Below the pieces are notes generated by a model. The model made no database searches, was not told where the DNA came from, and was given only the letters and a program-made list of their open reading frames with translations. A DNA stretch of 64,000 bases from Bacillus sp. Cs-700 (GTDB lineage Bacteria; Bacillota; Bacilli; Bacillales; Guptibacillaceae): the NCBI RefSeq assembly GCF_011082085.1, contig NZ_CP041063.1, positions 3,520,001 through 3,584,000 of the forward strand, read 5' to 3'. Of the stretch, positions 24,817 through 32,923 are shown in pieces. Position numbers and translations under genes: made by a program. The first letter of the stretch is position 1. Each line of letters begins with the position of its first letter.

Positions 24817-24858
24817 CTAACTGTGATGATGAAGTTGTACGATGATTAACTGTTGCAT
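24817..24858 (-). CDS. His leader peptide (13 residues, three consecutive His codons)
   Basis: Translation: MQQLIIVQLHHHS. ATG 24858 has GAGGTG seven bases upstream. The three His codons (CAT CAT CAC, 24831-24823) end four residues before... directly ahead of Ser and the TAG stop at 24819-24817. The stop is part of the 5' arm TAGCCTT (24819-24813) that pairs with AAGGCTA (24780-24774); a ribosome stalled on His codons would cover that arm. Together with the terminator this has the form of a classical ribosome-mediated attenuator. Too short for ORF callers. Confidence 0.8.
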   Translation of the reverse strand: MQQLIIVQLHHHS

Positions 24859-24882
24859 ATCGCTCACCTCTTATTTCCAAAT

Positions 24883-24911
24883 ATGGTAGCATACGAAAAT
24901 AGTTAAGGCAA
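24883..24911 (-). promoter_or_regulatory. Sigma-A promoter of the leader peptide-hisS transcript
   Basis: TTGCCT (24911-24906), 17-base spacer, TACCAT (24888-24883) on the minus strand. Transcription would start about 20 bases before the leader peptide, leaving no room for a T-box. Confidence 0.55.
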
Positions 24912-24971
24912 TCTTTCTTTTCTTCTGAATATTTGATAGGATAATATTTCCTTTAGAAAGGCGGGTAGTAA

Positions 24972-25895
24972 ATGAAAAACCTTACAAAAGAAAAGATCAT
25001 CACTAGGATCCCTGAATTAACTGATGAGACACTGATTCCAATTACAAAAGAATATTCGTTTGATTTAAAATACGTAACACATTGGAAGGGACAGCGAGTG
25101 TTGCTTCGGATCTATGACCTCGCTTTAAGTGAGCGCGTACAAGAAAAAGTAGCAAAGATGCGTGCGTTCAGGGAGCGTGGTGTTCGATGTCAGGAAGTGT
25201 ATGCCTTTGGTGTAATACCGGAAGAAAATTTCTGTTACACGATTTTTTCTTTTCTTGAAGGAGAAGATGGCGAGGTGGCGTTACCTAGCTTAACGGAGGC
25301 TGAACAATACAGAGCGGGGTATGAAGCGGGAGTAGATCTTTTGAAGATGCACGAATTGCCCATCGTTTCCTCTAAATCCGAGCATATAGCTTTTGTGAAA
25401 ACGAAGTTTGAGAAGGCGGTGGAGCGGCATTTGAAACTCGAAACACGTATTCCACATGATCAAGAGATAATAGATTATGTGAGGAGAAACTTGCCACTTA
25501 TTGGAGAGAGTAAGCTTGTATTTGCGCATCATGATTATCATGCAGGAAACCTGATTATTCAGCATGGAAAGTATGCTGGTGTGATTGATTTTAACCGATG
25601 TGGTGTAAACACAGCTTATTCTGAGTTTGATAAGCTTGAATTGTTTTCGAGTCGCTTGAGCATTCCTTTTTCAAAAGGGATGATTCAAGGATACTTTTCT
25701 GACGAAGTTCCTGATCTCTTTTGGAAGATTCGTTCGGTACATATGGCACAGATTCTGATCTATCATATGAATTGGGCAACGGATTTCTTTCCACAAGATC
25801 TTTCACTTGCCGAAGAAGCAATAGAATATGTTCTAGAGACATATGATGGTTTTCATCGAATGGTTCCAAAATGGTATGAAGAAAGCCAGGCATAG
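24972..25895 (+). CDS. Aminoglycoside-phosphotransferase-family kinase
   Basis: A 307-residue APH/choline-kinase-fold protein. The catalytic loop is LVFAHHDYHAGNLIIQ (Brenner-type HxDxxxxN, Asp about 199) and the metal loop is GVIDFNRCG. The family phosphorylates small alcohols or sugars, and resistance enzymes are only a small part; nothing points to a drug. GAAAGGCGGG precedes the ATG. It is divergent from the hisS leader. Function beyond kinase fold is unknown. Confidence 0.82.
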   Translation: MKNLTKEKIITRIPELTDETLIPITKEYSFDLKYVTHWKGQRVLLRIYDLALSERVQEKVAKMRAFRERGVRCQEVYAFGVIPEENFCYTIFSFLEGEDGEVALPSLTEAEQYRAGYEAGVDLLKMHELPIVSSKSEHIAFVKTKFEKAVERHLKLETRIPHDQEIIDYVRRNLPLIGESKLVFAHHDYHAGNLIIQHGKYAGVIDFNRCGVNTAYSEFDKLELFSSRLSIPFSKGMIQGYFSDEVPDLFWKIRSVHMAQILIYHMNWATDFFPQDLSLAEEAIEYVLETYDGFHRMVPKWYEESQA

Positions 25896-25905
25896 GCCTG
25901 GCTTA

Positions 25906-26568
25906 TCACATCGCTTCTTTTATCCCCTTTTTAACGAGCCACCAATTTGCTGGATAACTTGTCGCAAATCCAAGAATCATCGCAATTTGCATCATAAACC
26001 AGTATACGGCTGAGTTAGGCTTTGGAGGTTCGGCAAAGAGGACGAAGTGTACGATAGCCATCCAGCCAAACATCCCAACTTCAAAAGCAATTAAGGAAAG
26101 CGTGTCTGCTTTGGCGGCTTCTTTAATCGCACTCCACGCGCCATCTTCTTTGTTCATTGGATAAATCGCATAAAATTGAAAAAGAATACCAAATCCATAT
26201 GCCAGTATAAATTCAACGAGATAGTGAGTGTAAAGAACAGAGCCCAGGAGAGCAAATCCAGTTAAGGCAACGATCGGAACGCCGACGGCATCTCCTAATG
26301 TGCAGCCTGCTGAGCAATGACTCGTAGACATAAAAACTTTTGCAGGTTCACCACGATGATCATCATAATCCAGATTTTTTGCCTTCAAGCGTCCCCATTT
26401 AAAATATGACCAGATGGCAAATGGACCAAGAAACCACCCGTTAATTGGCCAAACGACGTTCATAATTCGCATCATTTGTGGATGACGGATAATATCAACA
26501 AGAATCACAAGCGATGAGAGTAATCCAATCGACAGAGCAACAATTGAAATAAGCTGAAGTGTGGTCAA
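25906..26568 (-). CDS. DUF4396 membrane protein with CxxxC motif
   Basis: A 220-residue protein with about six membrane helices and the motif SHCSAGCTLGD (residues about 82-92), which gives HxxxxxC-type metal or thiol ligands; the family is DUF4396. I start at TTG 26568, nine bases after AAGGGG, since the ATG at 26577 touches that site. Its promoter region carries TACCCCTAGTGGGTA (minus strand), a CsoR/CstR-type repeat like that of the CstB-like gene at 3158. This suggests a link to copper or persulfide stress. No function is established. Confidence 0.75.
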   Translation of the reverse strand: MTTLQLISIVALSIGLLSSLVILVDIIRHPQMMRIMNVVWPINGWFLGPFAIWSYFKWGRLKAKNLDYDDHRGEPAKVFMSTSHCSAGCTLGDAVGVPIVALTGFALLGSVLYTHYLVEFILAYGFGILFQFYAIYPMNKEDGAWSAIKEAAKADTLSLIAFEVGMFGWMAIVHFVLFAEPPKPNSAVYWFMMQIAMILGFATSYPANWWLVKKGIKEAM

Positions 26569-26609
26569 AGGAATCATCCCCTTGGAGTATTAAGTCTATA
26601 TACAAACTT

Positions 26610-26624
26610 TACCCACTAGGGGTA
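26610..26624. promoter_or_regulatory. CsoR/CstR-type operator of the DUF4396 gene
   Basis: TACCCACTAGGGGTA, an inverted repeat TACCC/GGGTA with one mismatch, 42 bp before the start codon. It has the same half-sites as 3113-3126. Confidence 0.55.
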
Positions 26625-26658
26625 TTTACAAAACAGGGGTTATTCTAAATAATAAAAA

Positions 26659-26685
26659 AACCGCTCTCAATGTCTGAGAGCGGTT
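26659..26685 (-). terminator. Terminator of the quinone oxidoreductase-like gene
   Basis: AACCGCTCTCA and TGAGAGCGGTT with a five-base loop; on the minus strand followed by seven T. Confidence 0.9.
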
Positions 26686-26697
26686 CTTGAGAGCAAA

Positions 26698-27681
26698 TTA
26701 TTCGCTAACTTTTGCAACAATCTTACCAGTAACATGACGCTTAGATAGTTCAACTAAAGCTTGTGGCACCTCTTCAAGAGATATGGTTTTTGAAATCATC
26801 GGATCGAGATGGCCACCTAGAAGAAGTTGAATCATTTCATCTCCCATCATAGCAAGATCAGCTTGTTCGGCTAAGTTAGAGGATTGATACACGCCTCCAA
26901 GAGCGATCTGATGGAAAGAGAGTGGTCGAGCGAAAGAGACACCCTGTTTAAAATCTGGGGCACCGGCAATATAGGCAATCTGCCCGTTAAATGTTAAGGT
27001 TTCAAGTGATTTTGTCGCATTATCTCCGCTTACAGCATCAAGAACAGCGTGAACGCCAATACCGTTTGTTAGTTCGAGCGTTCGTTCCACGAAGTCTTCT
27101 TCTTTGTAGTCAATTGCATAGTCAGAACCAAGTTTCTTTACAAAATCGTGATTGTGACGTGACGCTGTTGTAATGACGGTTAATCCCATATACTTCGCCA
27201 ACTGAATCGCAAAGCCACCTACACCACCAGCACCAGCATGAATCAGAATCGTTTGCCCCCGATGAATATGTAGCTTACGGAAAAGGGCCTGATAAGCAGT
27301 GTATCCTGCTGTTGGGAGTGCTGCAGCATCAACGAAAGAAATCGCTTCAGGAAGCTTAGCAATCGTGTGAGCTTGTGCAATCGCATATTCGGCAAATGTT
27401 CCTTTTTTCATCAAGTCGCCATGGTATACAACGCGATCACCTGGCTTCCATTCCGTTACTTCTTCGCCTACTTCCTCAATCACACCAGCGCCGTCAAGGC
27501 CAAGAATGTGAGGGTATTCCCAGTTAGGATTTCCGTTAGTAGCGGTCTTATAATCAACGGGGTTTAATCCCGCAGCCTGAATGTTAACAAGAACTTCTCC
27601 TTTTTTGGGAGATGGGGTTTCCATTTCTTTCACTTTCATGGAATCCCATTGATCTTTATCTTTAAGTAGAAGAGCTTTCAT
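26698..27681 (-). CDS. Zinc-independent MDR oxidoreductase (quinone oxidoreductase-like)
   Basis: A 327-residue medium-chain dehydrogenase/reductase: GroES-like half with GLNPVDYKTATNG, HILGLDGAGVIEEVGEEV and GDRVVYHG, and the nucleotide fold TILIHAGAGGVGGFAIQLAKYMG (NADPH type). The cysteine and His ligands of zinc alcohol dehydrogenases are absent, so it belongs to the quinone/enal reductase branch. It probably reduces quinones or unsaturated carbonyls. AGGAGG precedes the ATG. Monocistronic. Confidence 0.88.
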   Translation of the reverse strand: MKALLLKDKDQWDSMKVKEMETPSPKKGEVLVNIQAAGLNPVDYKTATNGNPNWEYPHILGLDGAGVIEEVGEEVTEWKPGDRVVYHGDLMKKGTFAEYAIAQAHTIAKLPEAISFVDAAALPTAGYTAYQALFRKLHIHRGQTILIHAGAGGVGGFAIQLAKYMGLTVITTASRHNHDFVKKLGSDYAIDYKEEDFVERTLELTNGIGVHAVLDAVSGDNATKSLETLTFNGQIAYIAGAPDFKQGVSFARPLSFHQIALGGVYQSSNLAEQADLAMMGDEMIQLLLGGHLDPMISKTISLEEVPQALVELSKRHVTGKIVAKVSE

Positions 27682-27872
27682 CTTAATTCCTCCTCGTAAT
27701 TATGAATGAATATGGATATGATTCACCTGTTTTCGTATTTGTAAACCTACTTGTTTTGCCATTATAAAATAAATGATTTTTTTTGATAAGTAGGCACTTT
27801 TTAGTAACTATTTGAAACAAAACAACTTGCACAATCGTAGAAAGAGTAGAGAGTTCAATAAGGAGTGAGTAG

Positions 27873-28043
27873 ATGACACTGATCGGATGGATATTTTGGG
27901 GAACAATTGCAACGTTTCTAGTGGTTGGCTTTCTCTTCCAAAAAGTTTTTGGAACAAAAGCACCGAATCGAACGAATAACGAACAAGCAGAAGAAGAAGT
28001 GAAAAGCCATACAAGTCAATACGTTCATAATGATTTAAACTAA
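27873..28043 (+). CDS. Small single-TM membrane protein
   Basis: A 56-residue protein: one N-terminal helix (LIGWIFWGTIATFLVVGFLFQKVFG) and a polar acidic tail (NEQAEEEVKSHTSQYVHNDLN). AAGGAG lies eight bases before the ATG. The next gene (Nudix) begins 13 bp after the stop, so they are probably co-transcribed. No family recognised. Confidence 0.65.
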   Translation: MTLIGWIFWGTIATFLVVGFLFQKVFGTKAPNRTNNEQAEEEVKSHTSQYVHNDLN

Positions 28044-28056
28044 AGGGTGAATTTTC

Positions 28057-28455
28057 ATGCGAGAATGGATTGGAGCAGCGGCAGTTTGTACAAATGATCA
28101 GGGGGATTTGCTGATGATTCAAAATGAGAAGGAGAAATGGGCCGTTCCTTCTGGAGAAGTAGAAAAAGATGAAACGCCTGAGGTGTGTTGCATTCGTGAA
28201 GTGAAGGAAGAAACAGGCTATGATGTTGCGATTGCAAAGCCACTATTTGTGAAAGATCAGGATGTGAATGGCTTTCATGTCACGACGTATTATTACGAAG
28301 TAAATGTGGTTGGAGGCATGATATCTCTACCGAAATCTGAGCAAGACGTAACCGATATTGAGTGGAAAACAGTGGAAGAAGTGGAAGCGTTAGCTCATGC
28401 TTATCCTGAAGATGCTTCTTATTTAACGAATTTCTTATATGAAAAGACTCCTTAA
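28057..28455 (+). CDS. Nudix hydrolase
   Basis: A 132-residue Nudix protein with the box SGEVEKDETPEVCCIREVKEETGYDV. The first Gly of the consensus is present (SGEVE) and the REVKEE core is complete, so Mg2+-dependent hydrolysis is expected. The N-terminal EWIGAAAVCTNDQGDLLMIQNEKEKW is typical of Bacillus members. Substrate unknown. GGGTGA before the ATG; the stop codon is inside the terminator stem. Confidence 0.9.
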   Translation: MREWIGAAAVCTNDQGDLLMIQNEKEKWAVPSGEVEKDETPEVCCIREVKEETGYDVAIAKPLFVKDQDVNGFHVTTYYYEVNVVGGMISLPKSEQDVTDIEWKTVEEVEALAHAYPEDASYLTNFLYEKTP

Positions 28456-28475
28456 CATGGTTTAAGGAGTCTTTT
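28442..28475 (+). terminator. Terminator of the small membrane protein-Nudix pair
   Basis: AAAAGACTCCTTAA and TTAAGGAGTCTTTT with a six-base loop; the 5' arm includes the Nudix stop codon. Confidence 0.9.
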
Positions 28476-28512
28476 ATGCTTCAAACTCATTTTATAAAAG
28501 GATGTGAACGAT

Positions 28513-28986
28513 TTGAAGCGGATGATTCCTTTAGTAACCTTCTTTTTAGTGATTGATCTTGTAACAAAACGTTGGATTGACTCTGTTCTAACTATCAATG
28601 AACGGATTGAAGTGATTGATGGTCTTTTAGGATTCCAGCTTTACTATAACGCTGGTGCTACGATGGGGTTATTGAAAGGATACACGGGTTTACTTCTCTT
28701 TCTACAAACAGGGATCATTCTTCTGTTGATTTACGGATACATACGTGCAACGCCAAAACGTTTTGCCATGCAAGTAGCTTTTAGCTTGTTGATTAGTGGT
28801 GGGATTGGAAATTTAGTTGATCGTATTCAATATGGTCATGTCATTGATTTTCTTTCCGTAAAGTGGAGTTCAGGTATTTTTAACGTAGCTGATATGTATA
28901 TTCGATATGGATTTATTTTAATCGTTCTTCTTTACTTTATGAAGAAATTTACGATCCAGGGGTTGGATGAAGATCTAAATCAATAG
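28513..28986 (+). CDS. Signal peptidase II-like protein (LspA paralogue)
   Basis: A 157-residue protein with four membrane helices that should cleave signal peptides of prolipoproteins. The LspA motifs are all present: YYNAGATMG, GGIGNLVDR (catalytic Asp), VIDFLSV and GIFNVADMYI (second catalytic Asp). The housekeeping lspA of bacilli lies by ileS and the pyr operon; this one stands alone after a Nudix gene, so I infer an additional copy. TTG 28513 is ten bases after AAAGGA; the GTG at 28504 is too close. Globomycin-type resistance or a special lipoprotein substrate would be possible roles. Confidence 0.85.
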   Translation: MKRMIPLVTFFLVIDLVTKRWIDSVLTINERIEVIDGLLGFQLYYNAGATMGLLKGYTGLLLFLQTGIILLLIYGYIRATPKRFAMQVAFSLLISGGIGNLVDRIQYGHVIDFLSVKWSSGIFNVADMYIRYGFILIVLLYFMKKFTIQGLDEDLNQ

Positions 28987-28993
28987 CCACAAA

Positions 28994-29024
28994 AAAGCGA
29001 GAGAGGGGAATCTTCTCTCGCTTT
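28994..29024. terminator. Bidirectional terminator between lspA-like and spx-like genes
   Basis: AAAGCGAGAGA and TCTCTCGCTTT with A and T tracts outside. Confidence 0.85.
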
Positions 29025-29027
29025 CAT

Positions 29028-29423
29028 TTATTGCGCTTCTTGAAGAATTTGTTCAAGCTGAAATGCGCGAACTTTCCTCGGTAGGAAGCTTCTTATTTCA
29101 TCTTCATGGAAACCAACCTGAAGACGTTTCGTATCAAGTAAGATCGGTCGCTTCAAAATGCCAGGGTTTTCTTTAATTAAGGTATAAAGTTCCTGAAGCG
29201 TCAGTTCATCGAGCTCTTTATCAAGTGATTCAAACGCTTTTGAGCGCTTTGAGATGATTTCTTCTGTTCCTTTTTCAGTCATACGTATAATCGCTTTAAT
29301 TTCATCCTCAGAAAGTGGCTTTGCAAACATGTTCCGCTGTTCATAAGGAAGATTGTGCTCTTCAAGCCATGCCTTCGCCTTTCTGCAAGATGTACAGCTT
29401 GGTGACGTATAAAGTGTAATCAT
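29028..29423 (-). CDS. spx: Spx-family RNA polymerase regulator
   Basis: A 131-residue protein, the exact Spx length. It has the redox switch CTSC at residues 10-13 ([18 protein letters not shown]), the RNA polymerase alpha-CTD contact region with the Gly in [10 protein letters not shown] and the C-terminal [11 protein letters not shown]. Spx binds the alpha C-terminal domain and turns on thiol stress genes when the CxxC is oxidised; ClpXP degrades it. ATG 29423 follows GGAGG. Bacilli often have two or three copies; whether this is the main Spx is open since mecA/yjbH are not near. Confidence 0.92.
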   Translation of the reverse strand: MITLYTSPSCTSCRKAKAWLEEHNLPYEQRNMFAKPLSEDEIKAIIRMTEKGTEEIISKRSKAFESLDKELDELTLQELYTLIKENPGILKRPILLDTKRLQVGFHEDEIRSFLPRKVRAFQLEQILQEAQ

Positions 29424-29604
29424 GTGTTTGACCTCCAAACGGATTTTACATGGTTCATCTCCATGTTAAGTATACTAAAAAAGTGGTTCGCTGACTGTAA
29501 GTTATGTTACACATTTTTGACGATTATCTATGTTAGGTTTCATTTCCTAATAATAAAATAGCAAAGTTGATGTAGGAATAAGTGTTGTTTCATTATAGCC
29601 AGGT

Positions 29605-29628
29605 TTTACTAGGGTATACCCACTAACA
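29605..29628. promoter_or_regulatory. GGGTATACCC palindrome in the spx-MFS gap
   Basis: GGGTATACCC (29612-29621), flanked as ACTA...CACTA, lies 56 bp before the MFS start codon. A perfect ten-base palindrome here may be an operator for the exporter gene. No binding protein can be named. Confidence 0.35.
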
Positions 29629-29676
29629 AGAGCAGGCAAACTACATATGAAGTAGAGATCTTAATGGAGGATGCTC

Positions 29677-30873
29677 ATGGACAATAAAAAGAAGTGGGAT
29701 TTGATTTCTCTTGCTTCAATTCCACTTGTGATGACGCTGGGGAATTCAATGCTTATACCCGTTCTGCCTCTTATTGAAAAAAAGCTAGGCATCACATCCT
29801 TTGAAGTATCGATGATCATCACGGTCTACTCAATCGCAGCTATCTTATTAATTCCGATTGCCGGGTATTTATCTGATCGATATGGAAGAAAGAAAGTGAT
29901 TATCCCCAGTTTATTTATTGCAGGAGCGGGGGGACTAGTGACGGGTTGGGCATCATGGTCTCTAGAAGATCCGTATAGCATGATTCTCATTGGAAGAGTT
30001 CTTCAAGGGATTGGGTCTTCAGGAGCAGCCCCAGTTGTGCTTCCGCTTGTAGGAGATTTATTCAAAAGTGATAAAGATGTAAGTGCAGGACTTGGTTTGA
30101 TTGAAACTTCGAATACAGTCGGTAAAGTACTTAGTCCAATACTTGGAGCGCTTCTTGCTTCTTTTCTATGGTATTTACCATTCTTAGCCATTCCGGTTTT
30201 CTCACTTATTTCAATATTGCTTGTTATTTTCCTTGTAGAGTCACCAGAGAAAAATGAGAAGCCGCAAACATTTTCATGTTTTTTGTCGTGTTTAAAAAAC
30301 ATTTTTCATAACGATGGAAAATGGCTGACAGCGATATTTGCGATCGGTGGCGTTATTATGTTTGTTTTATTTGGAATTTTATTCTACCTCGCAGGATTTT
30401 TGGAAAAGGAGTTTCAAATTGTAGGTGTCAAGAAAGGAGCAATCATTGCCATTCCGCTTGTGGCCTTATCTTTGACTTCTTATATCGCTGGAAAACGAAT
30501 TGGTGAGAACAAAACGACGATGAAATGGTGTATCTTTGCAGGTCTTTCCTTGCTCGCTGCTGCTACAATAGGTGTATCTTTTACGGAAAGACTTTGGTTC
30601 ATGTTACTAATATTGTTTGTAGCTGGGATCGGGATAGGTATGTCGCTTCCATGCCTTGATGCGCTCATAACAGAAGGCGTGAAAAAAGAAGAGCGTGGCA
30701 CGATTACATCGCTTTACAGTTCAACGCGTTTCCTCGGGGTAGCGGCAGGACCACCGATCTATGCCATTCTTATGAAGCAATCGCATGAAATCGTCTTTTA
30801 TACCTCTGCAGCTGTAACTGTAGCGGCCATTCTACTTTGTTTTGTTTCGATTAAGCCTGAAGCGGATGTTTAG
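29677..30873 (+). CDS. MFS exporter, YmfD-like
   Basis: A 398-residue transporter with 12 predicted helices. Motif A is GYLSDRYGRKKVI between TM2 and TM3; motif C-like LGLIETSNTVGKVLSPILGA in TM5 marks the drug/H+ antiporter DHA1 branch. The overall pattern resembles Bacillus YmfD (a siderophore exporter) and Bmr-type pumps. ATG 29677 lies six bases after GGAGG. It is divergent from spx. Substrate not known. Confidence 0.85.
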   Translation: MDNKKKWDLISLASIPLVMTLGNSMLIPVLPLIEKKLGITSFEVSMIITVYSIAAILLIPIAGYLSDRYGRKKVIIPSLFIAGAGGLVTGWASWSLEDPYSMILIGRVLQGIGSSGAAPVVLPLVGDLFKSDKDVSAGLGLIETSNTVGKVLSPILGALLASFLWYLPFLAIPVFSLISILLVIFLVESPEKNEKPQTFSCFLSCLKNIFHNDGKWLTAIFAIGGVIMFVLFGILFYLAGFLEKEFQIVGVKKGAIIAIPLVALSLTSYIAGKRIGENKTTMKWCIFAGLSLLAAATIGVSFTERLWFMLLILFVAGIGIGMSLPCLDALITEGVKKEERGTITSLYSSTRFLGVAAGPPIYAILMKQSHEIVFYTSAAVTVAAILLCFVSIKPEADV

Positions 30874-30959
30874 AGTGCCGAAATAACGGGTAACTATATA
30901 ATCCCCTATTAATTCCTAAAAGGGAATCGAAACAAGAGTACAAAGAGAGGGATGAAAGA

Positions 30960-31121
30960 ATGTCATTAGAATTAACCTTACAATTTTTAATGTTAAGCAT
31001 AGGGTTCATTGCAGTAGCAGCGCTATTTCTAAATGTCGATAAGAAACGAACTCAGAAACGTTTGGAAGTTGAGCTAGCTGAGTATGAACAACAGCATGAA
31101 CAAAACCAGAAGCACAAATAA
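30960..31121 (+). CDS. Small membrane-anchored protein with charged tail
   Basis: A 53-residue protein: N-terminal helix (LTLQFLMLSIGFIAVAALFL) and a strongly charged helix (DKKRTQKRLEVELAEYEQQHEQNQKHK) likely to form a coiled coil in the cytoplasm. GAGGGATG precedes the ATG. It follows the MFS gene by 86 bp. Looks like a real gene by codon use and site, but no family is recognised. Confidence 0.6.
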   Translation: MSLELTLQFLMLSIGFIAVAALFLNVDKKRTQKRLEVELAEYEQQHEQNQKHK

Positions 31122-31226
31122 GATGGAGACTCTGAAATGGGTTTTCATCTTTTTTTGTGCTTTCAGTCAGATGCGATAATTAATTCAAGCAGAAAAGTTT
31201 GATATTTGAGTAGGGTGGAATGTAAA

Positions 31227-31238
31227 GGTTAGCTAACC
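31227..31238. promoter_or_regulatory. GGTTAGCTAACC palindrome before the DUF2817 gene
   Basis: A perfect 12-bp palindrome 45 bp before the start codon, flanked by GGAAT and ATTCC. Position fits an operator; the regulator is unknown. Confidence 0.35.
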
Positions 31239-31282
31239 AATTCCGCATCGGAACAACTTAATTATAAAGGAGAGTATTCGCT

Positions 31283-32407
31283 ATGAACGATACAGACCAT
31301 TACTTTGCTAAGAATTACGATGAGTCCAGAGTAACATTTCGCAGTCATCTCGATAAAATTCAAAAGAAGTGGCCGGATGCAACTTTAACAACAAAAGCGA
31401 TTGGAAAAGAAGAAAATAACACAATTGATATGATTTATTCAGAAGCACTTAGCTCAAATGATCAGGTGCTTTTTTTTACAACTGGTGAACATGGAATTGA
31501 AGGCTATGCAGGTGCAGCCGTTATTCAACTATTCGTGGAAAATTATCTTGACCAAATTGATGCATCCAAAACAGGCATTTGCTTGATTCATGCTATTAAC
31601 CCGTGGGGGATGCGCCACTTTCGCCGCGTAACAGAAAACAACGTCGACCTTAACCGAAATTATTTCTATGATGAAAATTCCATTCGCAGAGACGTGAATA
31701 AAAATTATGCAAAAGAAAGTGACTTATTTTTACCGGATGGAAAAATCACTAATTTAAAAGAAGAAAGGCATAAGTTGTATGCCCAGTTAATGAAAGGTCT
31801 AGCAAAAGAAGGATACGGCGGACTGAAAAAGGCAAAGGGAATGGGGCAATTTGAATTTGAACGAGGGGTCTACTATGGCGGTTCTACAGCTGAAGAGTCA
31901 GCTGTCTTCTTAAAAAGTATTCAAGAAAAGTTGCTAGGCACTTACCCGAGCGTGATTCATATGGATTGGCATACGGCGCTAGGGCCAACGAATGAAATCA
32001 CAATGGTGATCTCTGAAAATGACGGCAGAAGCATAGATGAACTGAAAGAAGCTTATCAACTTAAAAATGTTGAAACCTATACCCCTGAGAAAGTAAAAGG
32101 TGATTCAACAAACCATTTCTATAAGCTCAAAAAAGAAGCGTATCCGGAAACATACCTTCTTTCCGCTCTCTTTGAGTTTGGAACATTTGGAACGGACAAG
32201 CAGGCGGAGCTTCGTGAATTTATGACGATTATTTTGGAAAATCACTTGTATCATGAAGGTGCAGAGTCTGTCGATGATATTCAGTGGATTCTTGGAGAAT
32301 TTGAAGCAATGTTTTATCCCAATGACGTAGCGTGGAAAAAATCGGTTCTAAGTGAAGCTCGTAAGGGAATGGAAGGCGTATTAAAGAAAGAAGGTATTTT
32401 AAAATAA
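31283..32407 (+). CDS. DUF2817 family M14-like metallopeptidase
   Basis: A 374-residue protein of the DUF2817 family, which is related to zinc carboxypeptidases (M14). Zinc site: TTGEHGIEGYAGAAV (His and Glu of HxxE at about 70) and the later HMDWHTALGP (third His). VDLNRNYF supplies the Asn-Arg of the substrate carboxylate site; the catalytic Glu is probably in LSALFEFGTFG. No signal peptide, so it acts inside the cell. Substrate unknown. GGAGAG before the ATG. Confidence 0.82.
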   Translation: MNDTDHYFAKNYDESRVTFRSHLDKIQKKWPDATLTTKAIGKEENNTIDMIYSEALSSNDQVLFFTTGEHGIEGYAGAAVIQLFVENYLDQIDASKTGICLIHAINPWGMRHFRRVTENNVDLNRNYFYDENSIRRDVNKNYAKESDLFLPDGKITNLKEERHKLYAQLMKGLAKEGYGGLKKAKGMGQFEFERGVYYGGSTAEESAVFLKSIQEKLLGTYPSVIHMDWHTALGPTNEITMVISENDGRSIDELKEAYQLKNVETYTPEKVKGDSTNHFYKLKKEAYPETYLLSALFEFGTFGTDKQAELREFMTIILENHLYHEGAESVDDIQWILGEFEAMFYPNDVAWKKSVLSEARKGMEGVLKKEGILK

Positions 32408-32410
32408 ATG

Positions 32411-32441
32411 AAGGAGGTAGCAGATGATCCGCTACCTCCTT
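32411..32441. terminator. Bidirectional terminator
   Basis: AAGGAGGTAGC and GCTACCTCCTT with a nine-base loop between the DUF2817 gene and the convergent YqgV-like gene. Confidence 0.85.
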
Positions 32442-32449
32442 TTGCATGT

Positions 32450-32749
32450 TTATCCAATTGAACTTCGAACTTCATTTACTTGCCCATCAATTGTAAGTGC
32501 CTTGTCTTCTCTATCCTCAATCTTAATATTTGTGATGACGCGATCTGATCCTTTCCGAAGCGCACTCGTATGAATGTCTCTTGCCAATTCAAAAAGTTCA
32601 TCTACGTTTCCTTCAAAAACGGTTGAAGTGGGTCCAATATGGTAAGTGAAGCCTTCTTTTTCAGCGATTTGAATGGCTTCTGTGACAAAATGACTCATAC
32701 TCGTCTGACTTGTTCCTACAGGTGTTACGCTGATTTCCAAAAGTGCCAT
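32450..32749 (-). CDS. MTH1187/YkoF-family thiamine-binding protein (YqgV-like)
   Basis: A 99-residue ferredoxin-like protein of the MTH1187 family (formerly DUF77): LLEISVTPVGTSQTSMSHFVTEAI and the signature YHIGPTSTVFEGNVDELFELA. Family members bind thiamine or its pyrimidine part at a subunit interface. I take ATG 32749, nine bases after GGAGG. B. subtilis YqgV is of the same size. No thiamine genes are adjacent, so the ligand is from the family only. Confidence 0.85.
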   Translation of the reverse strand: MALLEISVTPVGTSQTSMSHFVTEAIQIAEKEGFTYHIGPTSTVFEGNVDELFELARDIHTSALRKGSDRVITNIKIEDREDKALTIDGQVNEVRSSIG

Positions 32750-32923
32750 ATACAATCGCCTCCAGTTTATTCATGATAGTAGACTATTGACTGATCTGAC
32801 ATTTTTTAAACATTTATTGGTTAAGATCACGTCGAAAGTACTAAATTCCTTAATTCACAAAAAAGTGAAACGTCACAGGTTTCTTCTTCGTATTAAGAAT
32901 ATAAGCTACAGGAGGGATGCTGT

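Noticed and set aside
24723-24911. T-box in the hisS leader
   Set aside because: The T-box core (GGTGG-ACC-CG) is absent and the mRNA before the leader peptide is too short for stem I.
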